From: DATLNF01 sp046590575 | Lineage (GTDB): Bacteria > Actinomycetota > Actinomycetes > BP-191 | NCBI GenBank assembly: GCA_046590575.1 | Contig: JBKJUS010000175.1 | Location: 1-33,998 of the forward strand | Direction: 5' to 3' | DNA: 33,998 nt | Shown: one piece after another, positions 7,639-15,433 of the stretch | Numbering within the stretch: the stretch's first letter is position 1 | Layout: each line of letters begins with the position of its first letter | Position numbers and translations under genes: made by a program | Notes under the pieces: model-generated | Database searches by the model: none | What the model was told of the DNA's origin: nothing | The model's input: only the letters and a program-made list of their open reading frames with translations

Positions 7639-8832
7639 TCAAGCACCACCTGCCCCGCGGCGAACGCGCCGTTGCGCGGCAGCCAACCGAAACCCAGCGT
7701 CGGAAGCCTCCACCCAGCCGGCTGAGCACAGCTGGTTGAGCAGCGAGGTGACCCGCAACGCAGGCAAGCCGGCCGCCGCCGCAATCCGGTCTGGGTGCGC
7801 GAACCGCCGCACCGGCGTCGCCTCCACCACCAGTCGCGCCTCGGGCCCCAAGCCGTCCCGCGTGGATTGCGGGCCTGAGGGGCGGACAGCCGCATCGTCG
7901 CCGAATCGGCCGACGACGTCGAGCACGTCTGCTGGACCGGTCACGCAGACCACGCCCGCCTCTCGCAGCATGAGGTGGCAGCCGCCGGACATCGCGGACG
8001 TCACCGGCCCGGGCACGACCATGGCCCCCAGCCCCAACCGCTGTGCCCATCGCAACGTGCTCAGCGATCCGGAGCGCACCGCGGCCTCGACGACGACGGT
8101 CCCGCAGGACAGCGCCGCCAGGAGCCGGTTGCGGACGAGGAATCGATGGCGCATCGGCGCGCCGCCCGGCGGGGATTCGCTGAGCAGCAGACCCTCTTCG
8201 GCGATCCGGGCGAGGAGCCGGCGGTGAGCCGGCGGGTAGGCCACGTCGACCCCACACGCAAGGACCGCCACCGTGGGGGCACCCGAGGCAAGCGCCGCGC
8301 GGTGGCCGGCCCCGTCGATGCCGATCGCTCCACCGGAAACCACCGACCAGCCGTGATCGGCCAGGCCGCCAGCGATCCGGTCAGTCATATGCACGCCGTA
8401 CTCGGAGGCGGCGCGCGCGCCGACGACCGCCACCGATCGTGCGGTGACGTCTCCCAGCGGAGCCGGGCCGCGCGCCCAGAGGGCGAGGGGCTCGGCGTCG
8501 AGGGCGGCCAGCCGATCCAGACTCGGCGGCCACTCGCTGTCGCCGGGGCACACGAGGCGCGCGCCGACCGCCGCGGCCCGCTCGAGGTCCGCGTGCGGGT
8601 TGACCTCCCGCAGCCGGGCGGCCGCCCGGGCGATGAATCGCGGCGGCAGCACCCGGTCCTGCCGCCGAATGCGATCCCACGCCTCTACGGGTCCCACCGC
8701 CCGGACCAGGGCACGCAGCACGTCGTCGTCAGGCTCGACCACGCGGGTGAGCGCAGCGAGGGCAAGGCGAACACCGTCCGGCGCCCGTCTCGCGTCGGTC
8801 GCTGGCCACTCCTCGGACGCCAACTCGCTCAC
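7639..8832 (-). CDS. dprA: DNA processing protein DprA (Smf)
   Basis: Loads RecA on single-stranded DNA during natural transformation in competent bacteria; widely present in others with unclear role. The 397-residue product has the DprA Rossmann-like domain with VAVVGARAASEYG, VSGGAIGIDGAGHRAAL, LACGVDVAYPPAH and the conserved R-F-VRNRLLAALS stretch. A C-terminal winged-helix-like region follows (ATPVRRFAHPDRIAAAAGLPALRVTSLLNQL shares this form). The start was set to GTG at 8832 because it overlaps the comM stop by 4 nt (GTGA), a classic translational coupling. The frame stays open upstream, but there it overlaps comM. Operon comM-dprA-xerC. Confidence 0.94.
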   Translation of the reverse strand: MSELASEEWPATDARRAPDGVRLALAALTRVVEPDDDVLRALVRAVGPVEAWDRIRRQDRVLPPRFIARAAARLREVNPHADLERAAAVGARLVCPGDSEWPPSLDRLAALDAEPLALWARGPAPLGDVTARSVAVVGARAASEYGVHMTDRIAGGLADHGWSVVSGGAIGIDGAGHRAALASGAPTVAVLACGVDVAYPPAHRRLLARIAEEGLLLSESPPGGAPMRHRFLVRNRLLAALSCGTVVVEAAVRSGSLSTLRWAQRLGLGAMVVPGPVTSAMSGGCHLMLREAGVVCVTGPADVLDVVGRFGDDAAVRPSGPQSTRDGLGPEARLVVEATPVRRFAHPDRIAAAAGLPALRVTSLLNQLCSAGWVEASDAGFRLAAAQRRVRRGAGGA

Positions 8833-10370
8833 GCGGCGACCTTGGACGACGCCCCCCGCAGAAGCATTGCCTCCTCCACGTCGTCGGCGGTCGGGACCCC
8901 ATGGCCGGACAGGTCGGCGATGGTCCACGCCAACCGGTGGATCCGATCGCGCCCGCGAGCGCTGATCCGGCCGGTCGCGTGCTGGTCGTCGAGCCCACGA
9001 AGCAGACGCGGCGGTATCGGCCATCGCGTGCGCAGCTGCGGACCGGGTACGTCGGAGTTGACCCGCCATGGAGTGCCGGCAAGGCGTACGGCCGATGCCC
9101 TCCGCGCCTCGGCAACGCGGCCGGCGACCGTGACCGTGTCCTCGATGTGGTCAGACTCGAGGTAGGCACCTCGGCCCAGCGCGAAAACCTGCACCTGGAT
9201 GTCGACCCGGTCGAGCAGCGGGCCGGACAGCTTGCCGAGGTAGCGTCGCCGGGCGAGCGGTGAGCACGTACAGCCGCCCGACTCGCCTGTCACCCGCACG
9301 CACTGGCAGGGATTGGCCGCCAGGGCGAGCAGAAAGCGCGCGGGGTAGGTGGCCGAGCCGTCGGCTCGCGCGATCGTGATCTCGCCGGACTCGAGCGGCT
9401 GCCGCAGACCGTCAAGCAGGCGACCGTGGAACTCCGGCGCTTCGTCGAGGAAGAGCACACCTCGATGGGCGAGCGACACGTCGCCGGGCCTGGGGATGCC
9501 ACTCCCCCCACCGAGCAGAGCCGGTGGCGTGCTGGAGTGGTGCGGGTGACGGTACGGCGGCCTGGTGAGCAACGCCGCGTCTGCGGGCAGGACGCCCGCC
9601 ACGGAGTGCACCGCGGTGACTTCGAGAGCGGACTCCCTGTCGAGCGGCGGTAACAAACCGGGCAGTCGGTCGATCAGCATGGTTTTGCCGGCACCCGGTG
9701 GGCCGAGCAGGAAGAGGTGATGCGCGCCGGCAGCCGCGACCTCCAGCGCCCGTCGGGCCACGGCCTGACCGAGGACGTCTCGCAGGTCGGGCGGGTCGAT
9801 CTCAGGTGGCGGGGTGGCCGGAACGGGATCGACGAGCACGTCGTCCTCGACTGTCGACTCACCGCGGAGCCATCGGAGCAGGGCCGAGAGGTGACGCACC
9901 CCCGTCACGCACGCGCCCGGGACGAGAGCGGCCTCTGCCGCGTTAGCCGCCGGCACCACGACCCGTCCGACTCCGGCACGGGTGGCGGCCAGCACAGCAG
10001 GCAGCACGCCGCGGACCGGACGTACGCGGCCGTCGAGTCCCAGCTCGCCAAGAAGCACGAGACCGGAGAGCGATGCCGTGGGCACCACCCCGGCCGCAGC
10101 GAGGATGGAAACCGCGACAGCGAGGTCGTACGCACTGCCTGACTTGCGCAAGGTCGCCGGACTCAACCCGACCGTCATGCGCCGCTGCGGCCATGCCTCG
10201 CCGCTGTTGACGATGGCCGCGCGCACGCGATCTCGGGCTTCGTGCAGAGCCGTGTCAGGAAGACCGATCAGGTGCATTCCGGGGAGTCCGTTGGCGAGAT
10301 GCGCCTCCACCTCGACCAAGTGGCCGGCGACTCCGACCAACGCCACCGACCAGGCCCTGGCCAGCGACAC
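8829..10370 (-). CDS. comM: ComM/YifB family Mg-chelatase-like AAA+ ATPase
   Basis: AAA+ helicase-like protein; ComM promotes branch migration during integration of transforming DNA. The 513-residue protein has the N-terminal ChlI/Lon-like domain (GMHLIGLPDTALHEARDRVRAA, about 31-52). The Walker A GPPGAGKT is at 223-230 and Walker B VLFLDEAPEF at 305-314. A Cys cluster (NPCQC..CTCS, about 354-370) is typical of YifB, and the C-terminal Mg-chelatase domain is complete. The start is GTG at 10370, overlapping the yraN stop by one base (TAGTG). It overlaps dprA by 4 nt downstream. Coupled yraN-comM-dprA arrangement is common across bacteria. Confidence 0.95.
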   Translation of the reverse strand: MSLARAWSVALVGVAGHLVEVEAHLANGLPGMHLIGLPDTALHEARDRVRAAIVNSGEAWPQRRMTVGLSPATLRKSGSAYDLAVAVSILAAAGVVPTASLSGLVLLGELGLDGRVRPVRGVLPAVLAATRAGVGRVVVPAANAAEAALVPGACVTGVRHLSALLRWLRGESTVEDDVLVDPVPATPPPEIDPPDLRDVLGQAVARRALEVAAAGAHHLFLLGPPGAGKTMLIDRLPGLLPPLDRESALEVTAVHSVAGVLPADAALLTRPPYRHPHHSSTPPALLGGGSGIPRPGDVSLAHRGVLFLDEAPEFHGRLLDGLRQPLESGEITIARADGSATYPARFLLALAANPCQCVRVTGESGGCTCSPLARRRYLGKLSGPLLDRVDIQVQVFALGRGAYLESDHIEDTVTVAGRVAEARRASAVRLAGTPWRVNSDVPGPQLRTRWPIPPRLLRGLDDQHATGRISARGRDRIHRLAWTIADLSGHGVPTADDVEEAMLLRGASSKVAA

Positions 10371-10735
10371 TAGAACGCCTCCCGAAGGTGGGTGACCTTG
10401 GCAGCGCCCTTGTCAGGGTGTCGAACCTCGACGACATCGAAACTGAGGTTGCTAGGTCCCGAGTCGACGTACCCCCGCTCCCGCAGCCAGATCGTGGCGA
10501 GCTCGCGGATCTTCCTCTGCTTCTGCAGCCCCACAGCCTCGGCCGGCTCGCCGAACCGGTCGGAACTGCGCGTCTTCACCTCGATGAAGGAGATCACCTC
10601 GTCGCGCGTGGCGATGATGTCGATCTCCCCGTCGGCGCACCGCCAGTTGCACTCGAGGATCTCGTATCCGTCGTCCATCAACCGACGCATCGCCACGCGC
10701 TCGCCGTAACGTCCCAGTCCATCCTGCGCCTGCAT
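10370..10735 (-). CDS. yraN: YraN/UPF0102 family nuclease-like protein
   Basis: A 121-residue protein of the UPF0102 family, with the restriction-endonuclease-like fold. It has GRYGERVAMRRL near the N-terminus and the conserved core WRCADGEIDIIATRD...ISFIEVKTRSS (about 31-58), where D/E-x-K residues (D38, E52, K54) match the putative nuclease site. Function is not established; it is nearly always beside comM. The start ATG is preceded by GAGGAGGG at good spacing. The stop overlaps the comM start by 1 nt. Confidence 0.93.
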   Translation of the reverse strand: MQAQDGLGRYGERVAMRRLMDDGYEILECNWRCADGEIDIIATRDEVISFIEVKTRSSDRFGEPAEAVGLQKQRKIRELATIWLRERGYVDSGPSNLSFDVVEVRHPDKGAAKVTHLREAF

Positions 10736-10825
10736 CGCACCCTCCTCGCTCGCACTCCCGAGGATCTGACGGTAGGGAGCGCGGAGGGTGTCGCGGTGGC
10801 GCGTTCGGGGATCTGTGGAGAAGTA

Positions 10826-11035
10826 CTAACGAGTGGTGTCGACCTCGCCGTCCGGGTGGCCCGGTACGACGTGCGCGACGCGGACGGCGCTGTCGCCCGA
10901 CGCTGGTGCTGCGGCGAGCAGTGCAGACGACTCGGCCTCGTCCGGTACGACGTCCGCCGGATCTGGCTCGGCCTTCATCTGGTTGGCCGACGGGGGACGT
11001 CCCCCGTCGGACGGGGTCTCGGGGCTGACACTCAC
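10826..11035 (-). CDS. Small hypothetical protein, Pro/Ala/Glu-rich
   Basis: A 69-residue acidic, low-complexity product (starts SVSPETPSDGGRPPSANQMK) with no recognised domain, no signal peptide and no membrane segment. Evidence that it is real: a near-perfect Shine-Dalgarno AAGGAGG (11047-11041) 5 nt before a GTG start, strong GC preference at third positions, and same-strand placement between DUF2469/microprotein and yraN. Its 5' portion contains a perfect 24-bp palindrome (10987-11010), which forces a mirrored codon set. Function unknown. Confidence 0.6.
   Translation of the reverse strand: MSVSPETPSDGGRPPSANQMKAEPDPADVVPDEAESSALLAAAPASGDSAVRVAHVVPGHPDGEVDTTR
10987..11010. repeat. Perfect 24-bp palindrome inside the small hypothetical gene
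   Basis: The half-site CCGACGGGGGAC is followed immediately by its exact reverse complement GTCCCCCGTCGG, with no mismatches and no spacer. It lies 26-49 nt into the coding sequence of the gene at 10826-11035. It could be a dyad protein-binding site or a very stable mRNA hairpin. Seen directly; role unknown. Confidence 0.85.
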
Positions 11036-11040
11036 GGTGA

Positions 11041-11047
11041 CCTCCTT
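11041..11047 (-). promoter_or_regulatory. Strong Shine-Dalgarno AAGGAGG for the 69-residue gene
   Basis: AAGGAGG on the minus strand, 5 nt upstream of the GTG at 11035. It is the main support for this small gene being translated and for its start. Confidence 0.7.
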
Positions 11048-11076
11048 GTCGGCGCGACAGGTCTACCCGCACCCGC

Positions 11077-11193
11077 TCAGAGAATGCCGAAACCCCATAG
11101 AAGAGCGCCGCCGATGATGACAATGCCGGCGACGAGGATCGCGATGTCAGTGGTGCGCGGCCCGCGGTAGCGGCGCGTCGCGTTGAAACCCAC
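11077..11193 (-). CDS. 38-residue single-pass membrane microprotein
   Basis: A short minus-strand frame GTG...TGA just after the DUF2469 stop (6-nt gap). The product has a basic N-terminus (GFNATRRYRGPRTTD, residues 2-16) and then one hydrophobic helix of about 21 residues (IAILVAGIVIIGGALLWGFGIL, 17-38), ending within or at the edge of the membrane. By the positive-inside rule the N-terminus should be cytoplasmic. About four fifths of third codon positions are G or C, matching real genes nearby. No strong Shine-Dalgarno, so it is probably translationally coupled to DUF2469. I recall similar small proteins downstream of DUF2469 in other actinobacteria but could not search. Function unknown. 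Confidence 0.6.
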   Translation of the reverse strand: MGFNATRRYRGPRTTDIAILVAGIVIIGGALLWGFGIL

Positions 11194-11199
11194 GCTGAG

Positions 11200-11505
11200 C
11201 TAGCCGCCGATCTGGAGGTCGCTCTTCGCAAGCTCCTCCACGTTGACGTCCTTGAAGGTCACCACGCGGACGTTCTTCACGAAGCGGGCCGGGCGGTACA
11301 TGTCCCAGACCCACGCATCGGCCATCGAGACCTCGAAGAAGACCTCGCCATCGGCGTTGCGCACCTGCAGGTCCACGGAGTTGCACAAGTAGAACCGGCG
11401 CTCCGTCTCCACGACGTAGGTGAAGAGCCCGACGACGTCTTTGTACTCGCGATAGAGCTGCAGCTCCATCTCGGTCTCGTACTTCTCGAGGTCCTCGGCG
11501 CTCAC
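11200..11505 (-). CDS. DUF2469 family protein
   Basis: A 101-residue protein with the highly conserved actinobacterial DUF2469 sequence: MSAEDLEKYETEMELQLYRE at the N-terminus, VGLFTYVVETERRFYL, and ADAWVWDMYRPARFVKNVRVVTFKDVNVEEL. Function is unknown. The GTG start follows the rnhB stop directly (TAG then GTG, zero gap), and GAGGAG in the end of rnhB provides the ribosome-binding site. The lepB-rnhB-DUF2469 order is conserved in the phylum, suggesting a link to the secretion or ribosome cluster, but that is inference. Confidence 0.93.
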   Translation of the reverse strand: MSAEDLEKYETEMELQLYREYKDVVGLFTYVVETERRFYLCNSVDLQVRNADGEVFFEVSMADAWVWDMYRPARFVKNVRVVTFKDVNVEELAKSDLQIGG

Positions 11506-12237
11506 CTACAGGTTCTCCTCGAGATCGGGGTACTCGTCGACGTCGACGAGGCGGCCATCATCTCGCACGTTAGCGAAGCTGCGCCGGTGCTCGGGGCAGG
11601 GGCCGTGCTCGCGCAGCGCTGCGGCGTGCTCGGCGGTGCCATATCCCTTGTGCCGGGCGAAGTTGTATGCCGGGTAGACCTCGTGCATCTCGATCATCAT
11701 CCGGTCGCGGGTCACCTTGGCCACCACGCTCGCGGCGGCGATGCACGCCGCGACCCGATCCCCCTTCCACATAGCCAGACCGGGCACCCCCAGACCCCGC
11801 ACCGGGAACCCGTCTGTGAGCACGTAGTCAGGCGGCGGGTCGAGGACGGCCAGCGCGCGACGCATTGCCGCGACGTTGCAGCGGTGCAAGCCGAGCCGGT
11901 CGACCTCCGCGGCCGGTACGACGACGGCCCACCAGGCCACCGCCCGGCGTACGACCTGGGCGTAGACACGCTCACGGGCCGCCTCGGTGAGCAGCTTGGA
12001 GTCGGCCAGCCCCGGCACGTGGCCTTTCTTGCCCTCAGGCAGCAGGACGGCCGCAGCGACCAACGGGCCTGCACACGCACCCCGGCCGGCCTCATCGGCG
12101 CCGGCGATACGCGCGAATCCGCTGCGCCGCAGCGCGCGCTCATAGCCCCAGAGTCCGGCGTCACGGCGTACGGCAGTCGGGGTGGGCTGCGACGCTGAGG
12201 CCGACGTGGCCCGGTGGGGAAGTGCCGGTGCCGTCAC
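11506..12237 (-). CDS. rnhB: Ribonuclease HII
   Basis: Removes ribonucleotides from DNA and RNA-DNA hybrids. The 243-residue product shows the RNase HII active-site motifs: GADEAGRG (about residues 45-52, first acidic pair), LADSKLL, and ACIAAASVVAKVTRDRMM. The N-terminal 25 residues are extra relative to E. coli RnhB. GTG start at 12237 overlaps the lepB stop by 4 nt (GTGA), supporting this start. Contiguous with DUF2469 downstream. Confidence 0.95.
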   Translation of the reverse strand: MTAPALPHRATSASASQPTPTAVRRDAGLWGYERALRRSGFARIAGADEAGRGACAGPLVAAAVLLPEGKKGHVPGLADSKLLTEAARERVYAQVVRRAVAWWAVVVPAAEVDRLGLHRCNVAAMRRALAVLDPPPDYVLTDGFPVRGLGVPGLAMWKGDRVAACIAAASVVAKVTRDRMMIEMHEVYPAYNFARHKGYGTAEHAAALREHGPCPEHRRSFANVRDDGRLVDVDEYPDLEENL

Positions 12238-13385
12238 GCCCTGCCGCGGCGGCGGCGCCAGCGTCGGCGGACCCCCCGCTGCAGCAGGTGGAGCGGCACG
12301 GCGCCGACGGCGCCCAGCACGGGTGGCAGGGCGACGAGGGACCAGGGGGTGGTCGGCAGGCTCACGGTGCCCGCGGGACCGAGCGCGCCCTTGGTCCCCT
12401 CGAGCTGCGGCGGGACTTTCAACCCCTTGAAGTTGCCGGGCGGCCAGATCACGACGAACGCCCGGCCGATGACTTTGTCCGCCGGCACAGTGCCCTTGGC
12501 TCTCGAGTCATCCGAGGCGCCGCGATGGTCGCCCATCACGAAGAGCTTGCCTGCTGGCACGACCTCCGGGCCGAACTCCCGCTCGTCGTTCTCGAAGACG
12601 TACGGCTCGTCGATCGCTTCGCCGTTGACCGTCACCCGACCCTGGTCACAGCAGGCGACGGTGTCGCCGGGGACGCCGATGACCCGCTTGATGAAGTCCT
12701 TCTCACCCGGCGTGCCGAGGCCGAGTGCTTGCAGCACCTTGCGCCGCCCGCTGTCGAACGCGTTGGCCGGCGGCGGCACGATCGTCTCGGGGGTGAAGGA
12801 GTCCAGGCCGTTGAATACGACGACCTCACCGCGGTGGATGTCCCGGAACCGGTAGACGAGCTTGTTGACCAGCACCCGGTCCTTGATCTGCAGGGTGTTC
12901 TCCATCGACCCGGACGGGATGAAGAAGGCCTGAATGAGGAACGCCTTGATGAGCAGGGCCAAAGCGAACGCGATCACGAGGAGCACCGGCAGCTCGCGCA
13001 AGAACGAGCCCTGCTTCTTCTTCTTCTTCGCAGCGGGGGCGGCGAGTGGCGCGCCGTCGTCCGTCGTCACGGCAGTCGTGGCGTCCTCCTCGGCCGGTGC
13101 GGCAAGCACCGGAAGGGCGCCCGCGTCGGGCCTCGGCGAGCTGATCGCCTCAGGCCCCTCTGCCACGGGAGAACGCGCAGACTCGCCGTCGAGTGCCCGG
13201 CTGGGCATCTCGGTCGACACAACCGGTCTCGGCGGCAGGGGGTGGGCGACCGGCGGCGGTGTCGGGTACGCCGGCGAGCCCGGCAGTCGGGGCGGCTCCT
13301 CCGGCATCACCGTCGGGAACGGCGCTCGGGGAGGGCTAATCGGCGGATCGGCCTGCGATCCGTCGGGAGAGTTGTCGTCGACCAT
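12234..13385 (-). CDS. lepB: Signal peptidase I
   Basis: Cleaves signal peptides of Sec/Tat exported proteins on the outer face of the membrane. The 383-residue protein has a long Pro/Ala-rich cytoplasmic N-terminus (1-118), a KKKKK stop (120-124), then a membrane segment (about 131-152). The catalytic box is IPSGSM with nucleophile S160, and the general-base Lys is K233 in DFIKRVIGVPGD. The conserved GDHRGASDDSR box is at 285-294. A second C-terminal hydrophobic segment ends in an Arg-rich tail (RRRWRRRRGRA). Longer than the E. coli enzyme's core because of the N-terminal extension, which is common in actinobacteria. The start has no Shine-Dalgarno; a -10 element sits 6 nt upstream, hinting at leaderless translation. 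Confidence 0.95.
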   Translation of the reverse strand: MVDDNSPDGSQADPPISPPRAPFPTVMPEEPPRLPGSPAYPTPPPVAHPLPPRPVVSTEMPSRALDGESARSPVAEGPEAISSPRPDAGALPVLAAPAEEDATTAVTTDDGAPLAAPAAKKKKKQGSFLRELPVLLVIAFALALLIKAFLIQAFFIPSGSMENTLQIKDRVLVNKLVYRFRDIHRGEVVVFNGLDSFTPETIVPPPANAFDSGRRKVLQALGLGTPGEKDFIKRVIGVPGDTVACCDQGRVTVNGEAIDEPYVFENDEREFGPEVVPAGKLFVMGDHRGASDDSRAKGTVPADKVIGRAFVVIWPPGNFKGLKVPPQLEGTKGALGPAGTVSLPTTPWSLVALPPVLGAVGAVPLHLLQRGVRRRWRRRRGRA

Positions 13386-13420
13386 GCGAGAAGCCTAGAC
13401 GCGGAGAGCCGGCGCCTAAG
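13386..13420 (-). promoter_or_regulatory. Possible leaderless promoter of lepB
   Basis: TAGGCT (13397-13392) fits the actinobacterial -10 rule TANNNT and is followed by exactly 6 nt before the lepB ATG (13385), the usual geometry for leaderless mRNAs. A weak TTAGGC lies 16 nt further upstream, overlapping the rplS stop. No Shine-Dalgarno is present. Motif evidence only. Confidence 0.35.
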
Positions 13421-13793
13421 CCTTGGTGGCGTCGTCCTGGCGAACGACGGCGTCGCGCTTCTCCTTGATCTTCGCCTTCTTGCCGCGGAGGTCACGGAGG
13501 TAGTAGAGCTTGGCCCGGCGCACATCACCGCGGATGACGACCTCGATCTTGCTGATGATCGGCGTGTGCACCGGGAACGTCCGCTCCACACCGACGCCGA
13601 AGCTCACCTTGCGCACGGTGAAGGTCTCGCGAATCCCGCCACCCTGGCGCCGGATGACCACACCCTGGAAGACCTGCACGCGCTCGCGGTTGCCCTCCAC
13701 GACGCGGACGTGCACCTTGAGCGTGTCGCCCGGCCGGAAGTCGGGGACGTCGCTGCGCAGTGATGCGGCGTCGACGCTGTCGAGAGTCTGCAT
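13416..13793 (-). CDS. rplS: Large ribosomal subunit protein bL19
   Basis: 50S protein at the 30S-50S interface. The 125-residue product contains RPGDTLKVHVRVVEGNRERVQVFQGVVI and the signature FTVRKVSFGVGVERTFPVHTPIISKIEV. I chose the ATG at 13793 (MQTLDSVDA), matching the usual bL19 N-terminus; the open frame extends 10 codons upstream without conserved sequence. The rimM-trmD-rplS order is the classic bacterial operon. Identification is secure. Confidence 0.97.
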   Translation of the reverse strand: MQTLDSVDAASLRSDVPDFRPGDTLKVHVRVVEGNRERVQVFQGVVIRRQGGGIRETFTVRKVSFGVGVERTFPVHTPIISKIEVVIRGDVRRAKLYYLRDLRGKKAKIKEKRDAVVRQDDATKA

Positions 13794-13877
13794 GACCGGT
13801 CGCTTTCCTTGGGCACGCGGCACGAGGACCGGGCGCGAGAACTGCAGGGGGCGCCGCCGTACGACGGGCGCAGCCGC

Positions 13878-14639
13878 CTAGTCTGCCACAGCTTCCGGCT
13901 CCCCCGGAAACCCGTGGCTCCACACCTGGCGGTCCCGCTCGGTCAGGTCGACCCGGTCGAGCAGCTCCGGACGGATCGTTGCCGTACGCCGCAGCGCCTC
14001 GTCACGGCGCCAGCGGGCGATCGCAGCGTGGTCGCCGGAGAGCAGCACGGGGGGTACGTCGCGGCCGTCCCACGTGGCCGGCCGGGTGTAGACCGGGCCT
14101 TCGAGCAGACCGCTCGAGTGGCTGTCGTCGACGATGCTCTCCGCGTTTCCGACGACACCGGGTAGCAGCCTGGTCACCGCCTCGACGATCACCAGCGCAG
14201 CCACCTCTCCGCCGGCGAGCACGTAGTCACCGAGAGAGACCTCGTCGTCGGCCCAGGCGTCAAGCACCCGCCGGTCGATGCCCTCGTAACGGCCGCAGAG
14301 GATCGCCAGCCAGGGCTCCGTCGCCAGCTCGGCGACCAATGCTTGGTCGAGCAGTCGGCCGCTCGGCGTCGGTACGACGAACCGCGGCCGGCGCACCCCC
14401 TCGGGCCCACCCCCGTCGACAACGGCTTGCAGCGCGGCGTACCAAGGCTCCGGCTTCATGACCATGCCAGGGCCGCCACCAAACGGCGCGTCGTCGACCG
14501 TGCGGTGGACGTCCACCGTCTGCGCCCTGAGGTCGTGGACCCGCACGTCGACGAGGCCGCGCGCACGGGCCTTGCCGAGCAGGGACACATCGAGCGGGGC
14601 GAAGTACTCGGGAAAGATCGTGACGACGTCGACCTGCAC
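13878..14639 (-). CDS. trmD: tRNA (guanine37-N1)-methyltransferase
   Basis: SPOUT-family methyltransferase that makes m1G37 in tRNAs, preventing +1 frameshifting. The 253-residue protein begins MQVDVVTIFPEYF and contains DDAPFGGGPGMVMKPEPW. The trefoil-knot SAM-binding motifs LCGRYEGIDRRV and EVSLGDYVLAGGEVA follow, with a normal C-terminal domain (YTRPATWDGRDVPPVLLSGDHA). Located 9 bp after rimM. No missing motif. Confidence 0.97.
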   Translation of the reverse strand: MQVDVVTIFPEYFAPLDVSLLGKARARGLVDVRVHDLRAQTVDVHRTVDDAPFGGGPGMVMKPEPWYAALQAVVDGGGPEGVRRPRFVVPTPSGRLLDQALVAELATEPWLAILCGRYEGIDRRVLDAWADDEVSLGDYVLAGGEVAALVIVEAVTRLLPGVVGNAESIVDDSHSSGLLEGPVYTRPATWDGRDVPPVLLSGDHAAIARWRRDEALRRTATIRPELLDRVDLTERDRQVWSHGFPGEPEAVAD

Positions 14640-14648
14640 GACAGCTGC

Positions 14649-15185
14649 CTACGCGCTGGGAGCGTCGGGCCCGGATGGGGCGCCAAGGTCGAGCAGACCG
14701 TCGGGTGGATCGACGACCACCCGGCCGGCGGCAATGTCCACCGTGGGCACCATGGCGGCGACAAAGGGGATCAGCACTTCGCCCCCGTCGGTGCGACGAA
14801 TGGCCAACAGGTCGGCACCAGGCGTGTGGACGACCTCGGCCAGTTCCCCGAGAACGGTGGCGTCGGCGAGCTCCACCCGCAGCCCGACGAGCTCATGGCT
14901 CCAGTACTCGCCCGGCCCGGCTTCCCCTGTGGTCGAAGAATCGACAACGAGCATCGTGCCGCGCAGAGCCTCCGCGGCGTTGCGGTCGGCTACCCCGGCA
15001 AACGCCACCAGCAACCGGCCATGATGGGGTCGAACCGAGAGGATCTCCAGCGCGCCGCGGTCCGGGTCGGAGTCCAAGCGCGACCCGACGACGAAACGCC
15101 GCTCAGGATCATCGGTGCGGACGTCCACGCTGACCTCGCCGCGGACTCCGTGCGCCTTGCCGATGCGGCCCACGACGAGCTGCAC
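14649..15185 (-). CDS. rimM: Ribosome maturation factor RimM
   Basis: 16S rRNA processing protein that assists assembly of the 30S head, binding uS19. The 178-residue product has the N-terminal RimM domain (VVGRIGKAHGVRGEVSVDVRTDDPERRF), the hinge, and the C-terminal PRC-barrel (YWSHELVGLRVELADATVLGELAEVV..GADLLAI) ending in VPTVDIAAGRVVVDPPDGLLDL. It lies between khpA (8-nt gap) and trmD. Identification is secure. Confidence 0.96.
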   Translation of the reverse strand: MQLVVGRIGKAHGVRGEVSVDVRTDDPERRFVVGSRLDSDPDRGALEILSVRPHHGRLLVAFAGVADRNAAEALRGTMLVVDSSTTGEAGPGEYWSHELVGLRVELADATVLGELAEVVHTPGADLLAIRRTDGGEVLIPFVAAMVPTVDIAAGRVVVDPPDGLLDLGAPSGPDAPSA

Positions 15186-15193
15186 GACGGTGG

Positions 15194-15433
15194 CTACCGG
15201 CGCTCGTCCGCGTCGAGGACGTCGACCCGGATCCCTCGTCCGCCGACCGCGTTGATGACCGTCCGCAAAGCCTTGACCGTTCGGCCATTGCGACCGATCA
15301 CCTTGCCGGTGTCATCAGGGTGCACGCGAATCTCCAGCGTCGTACCACGCCGCCCGCTACTGCGCTCGACCTGCACATCGTCAGGGTGCTCGACGATGCC
15401 CTTGACCAAGTGCTCGAGAGCGTTCTCGAGCAC
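15194..15433 (-). CDS. khpA: KH-domain RNA-binding protein KhpA
   Basis: A 79-residue single KH-domain protein with the GxxG loop GRNG (about 48-51) in GKVIGRNGRTVKALRTVI. In Gram-positive bacteria KhpA pairs with KhpB and binds many RNAs, influencing cell size and division. The GTG start follows the rpsP stop with no gap (TAA then GTG), so it is probably coupled to rpsP. The rpsP-khpA-rimM-trmD-rplS order is typical for actinobacteria and firmicutes. Confidence 0.93.
   Translation of the reverse strand: MLENALEHLVKGIVEHPDDVQVERSSGRRGTTLEIRVHPDDTGKVIGRNGRTVKALRTVINAVGGRGIRVDVLDADERR

Noticed and set aside
8833..9069. Upstream extension of dprA
   Set aside because: It would lie entirely within comM; the GTGA overlap start is far more likely.
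12222..13763. A 513-codon plus-strand frame opposite lepB and rplS
   Set aside because: Shadow of two conserved genes; low-complexity product with no domains.
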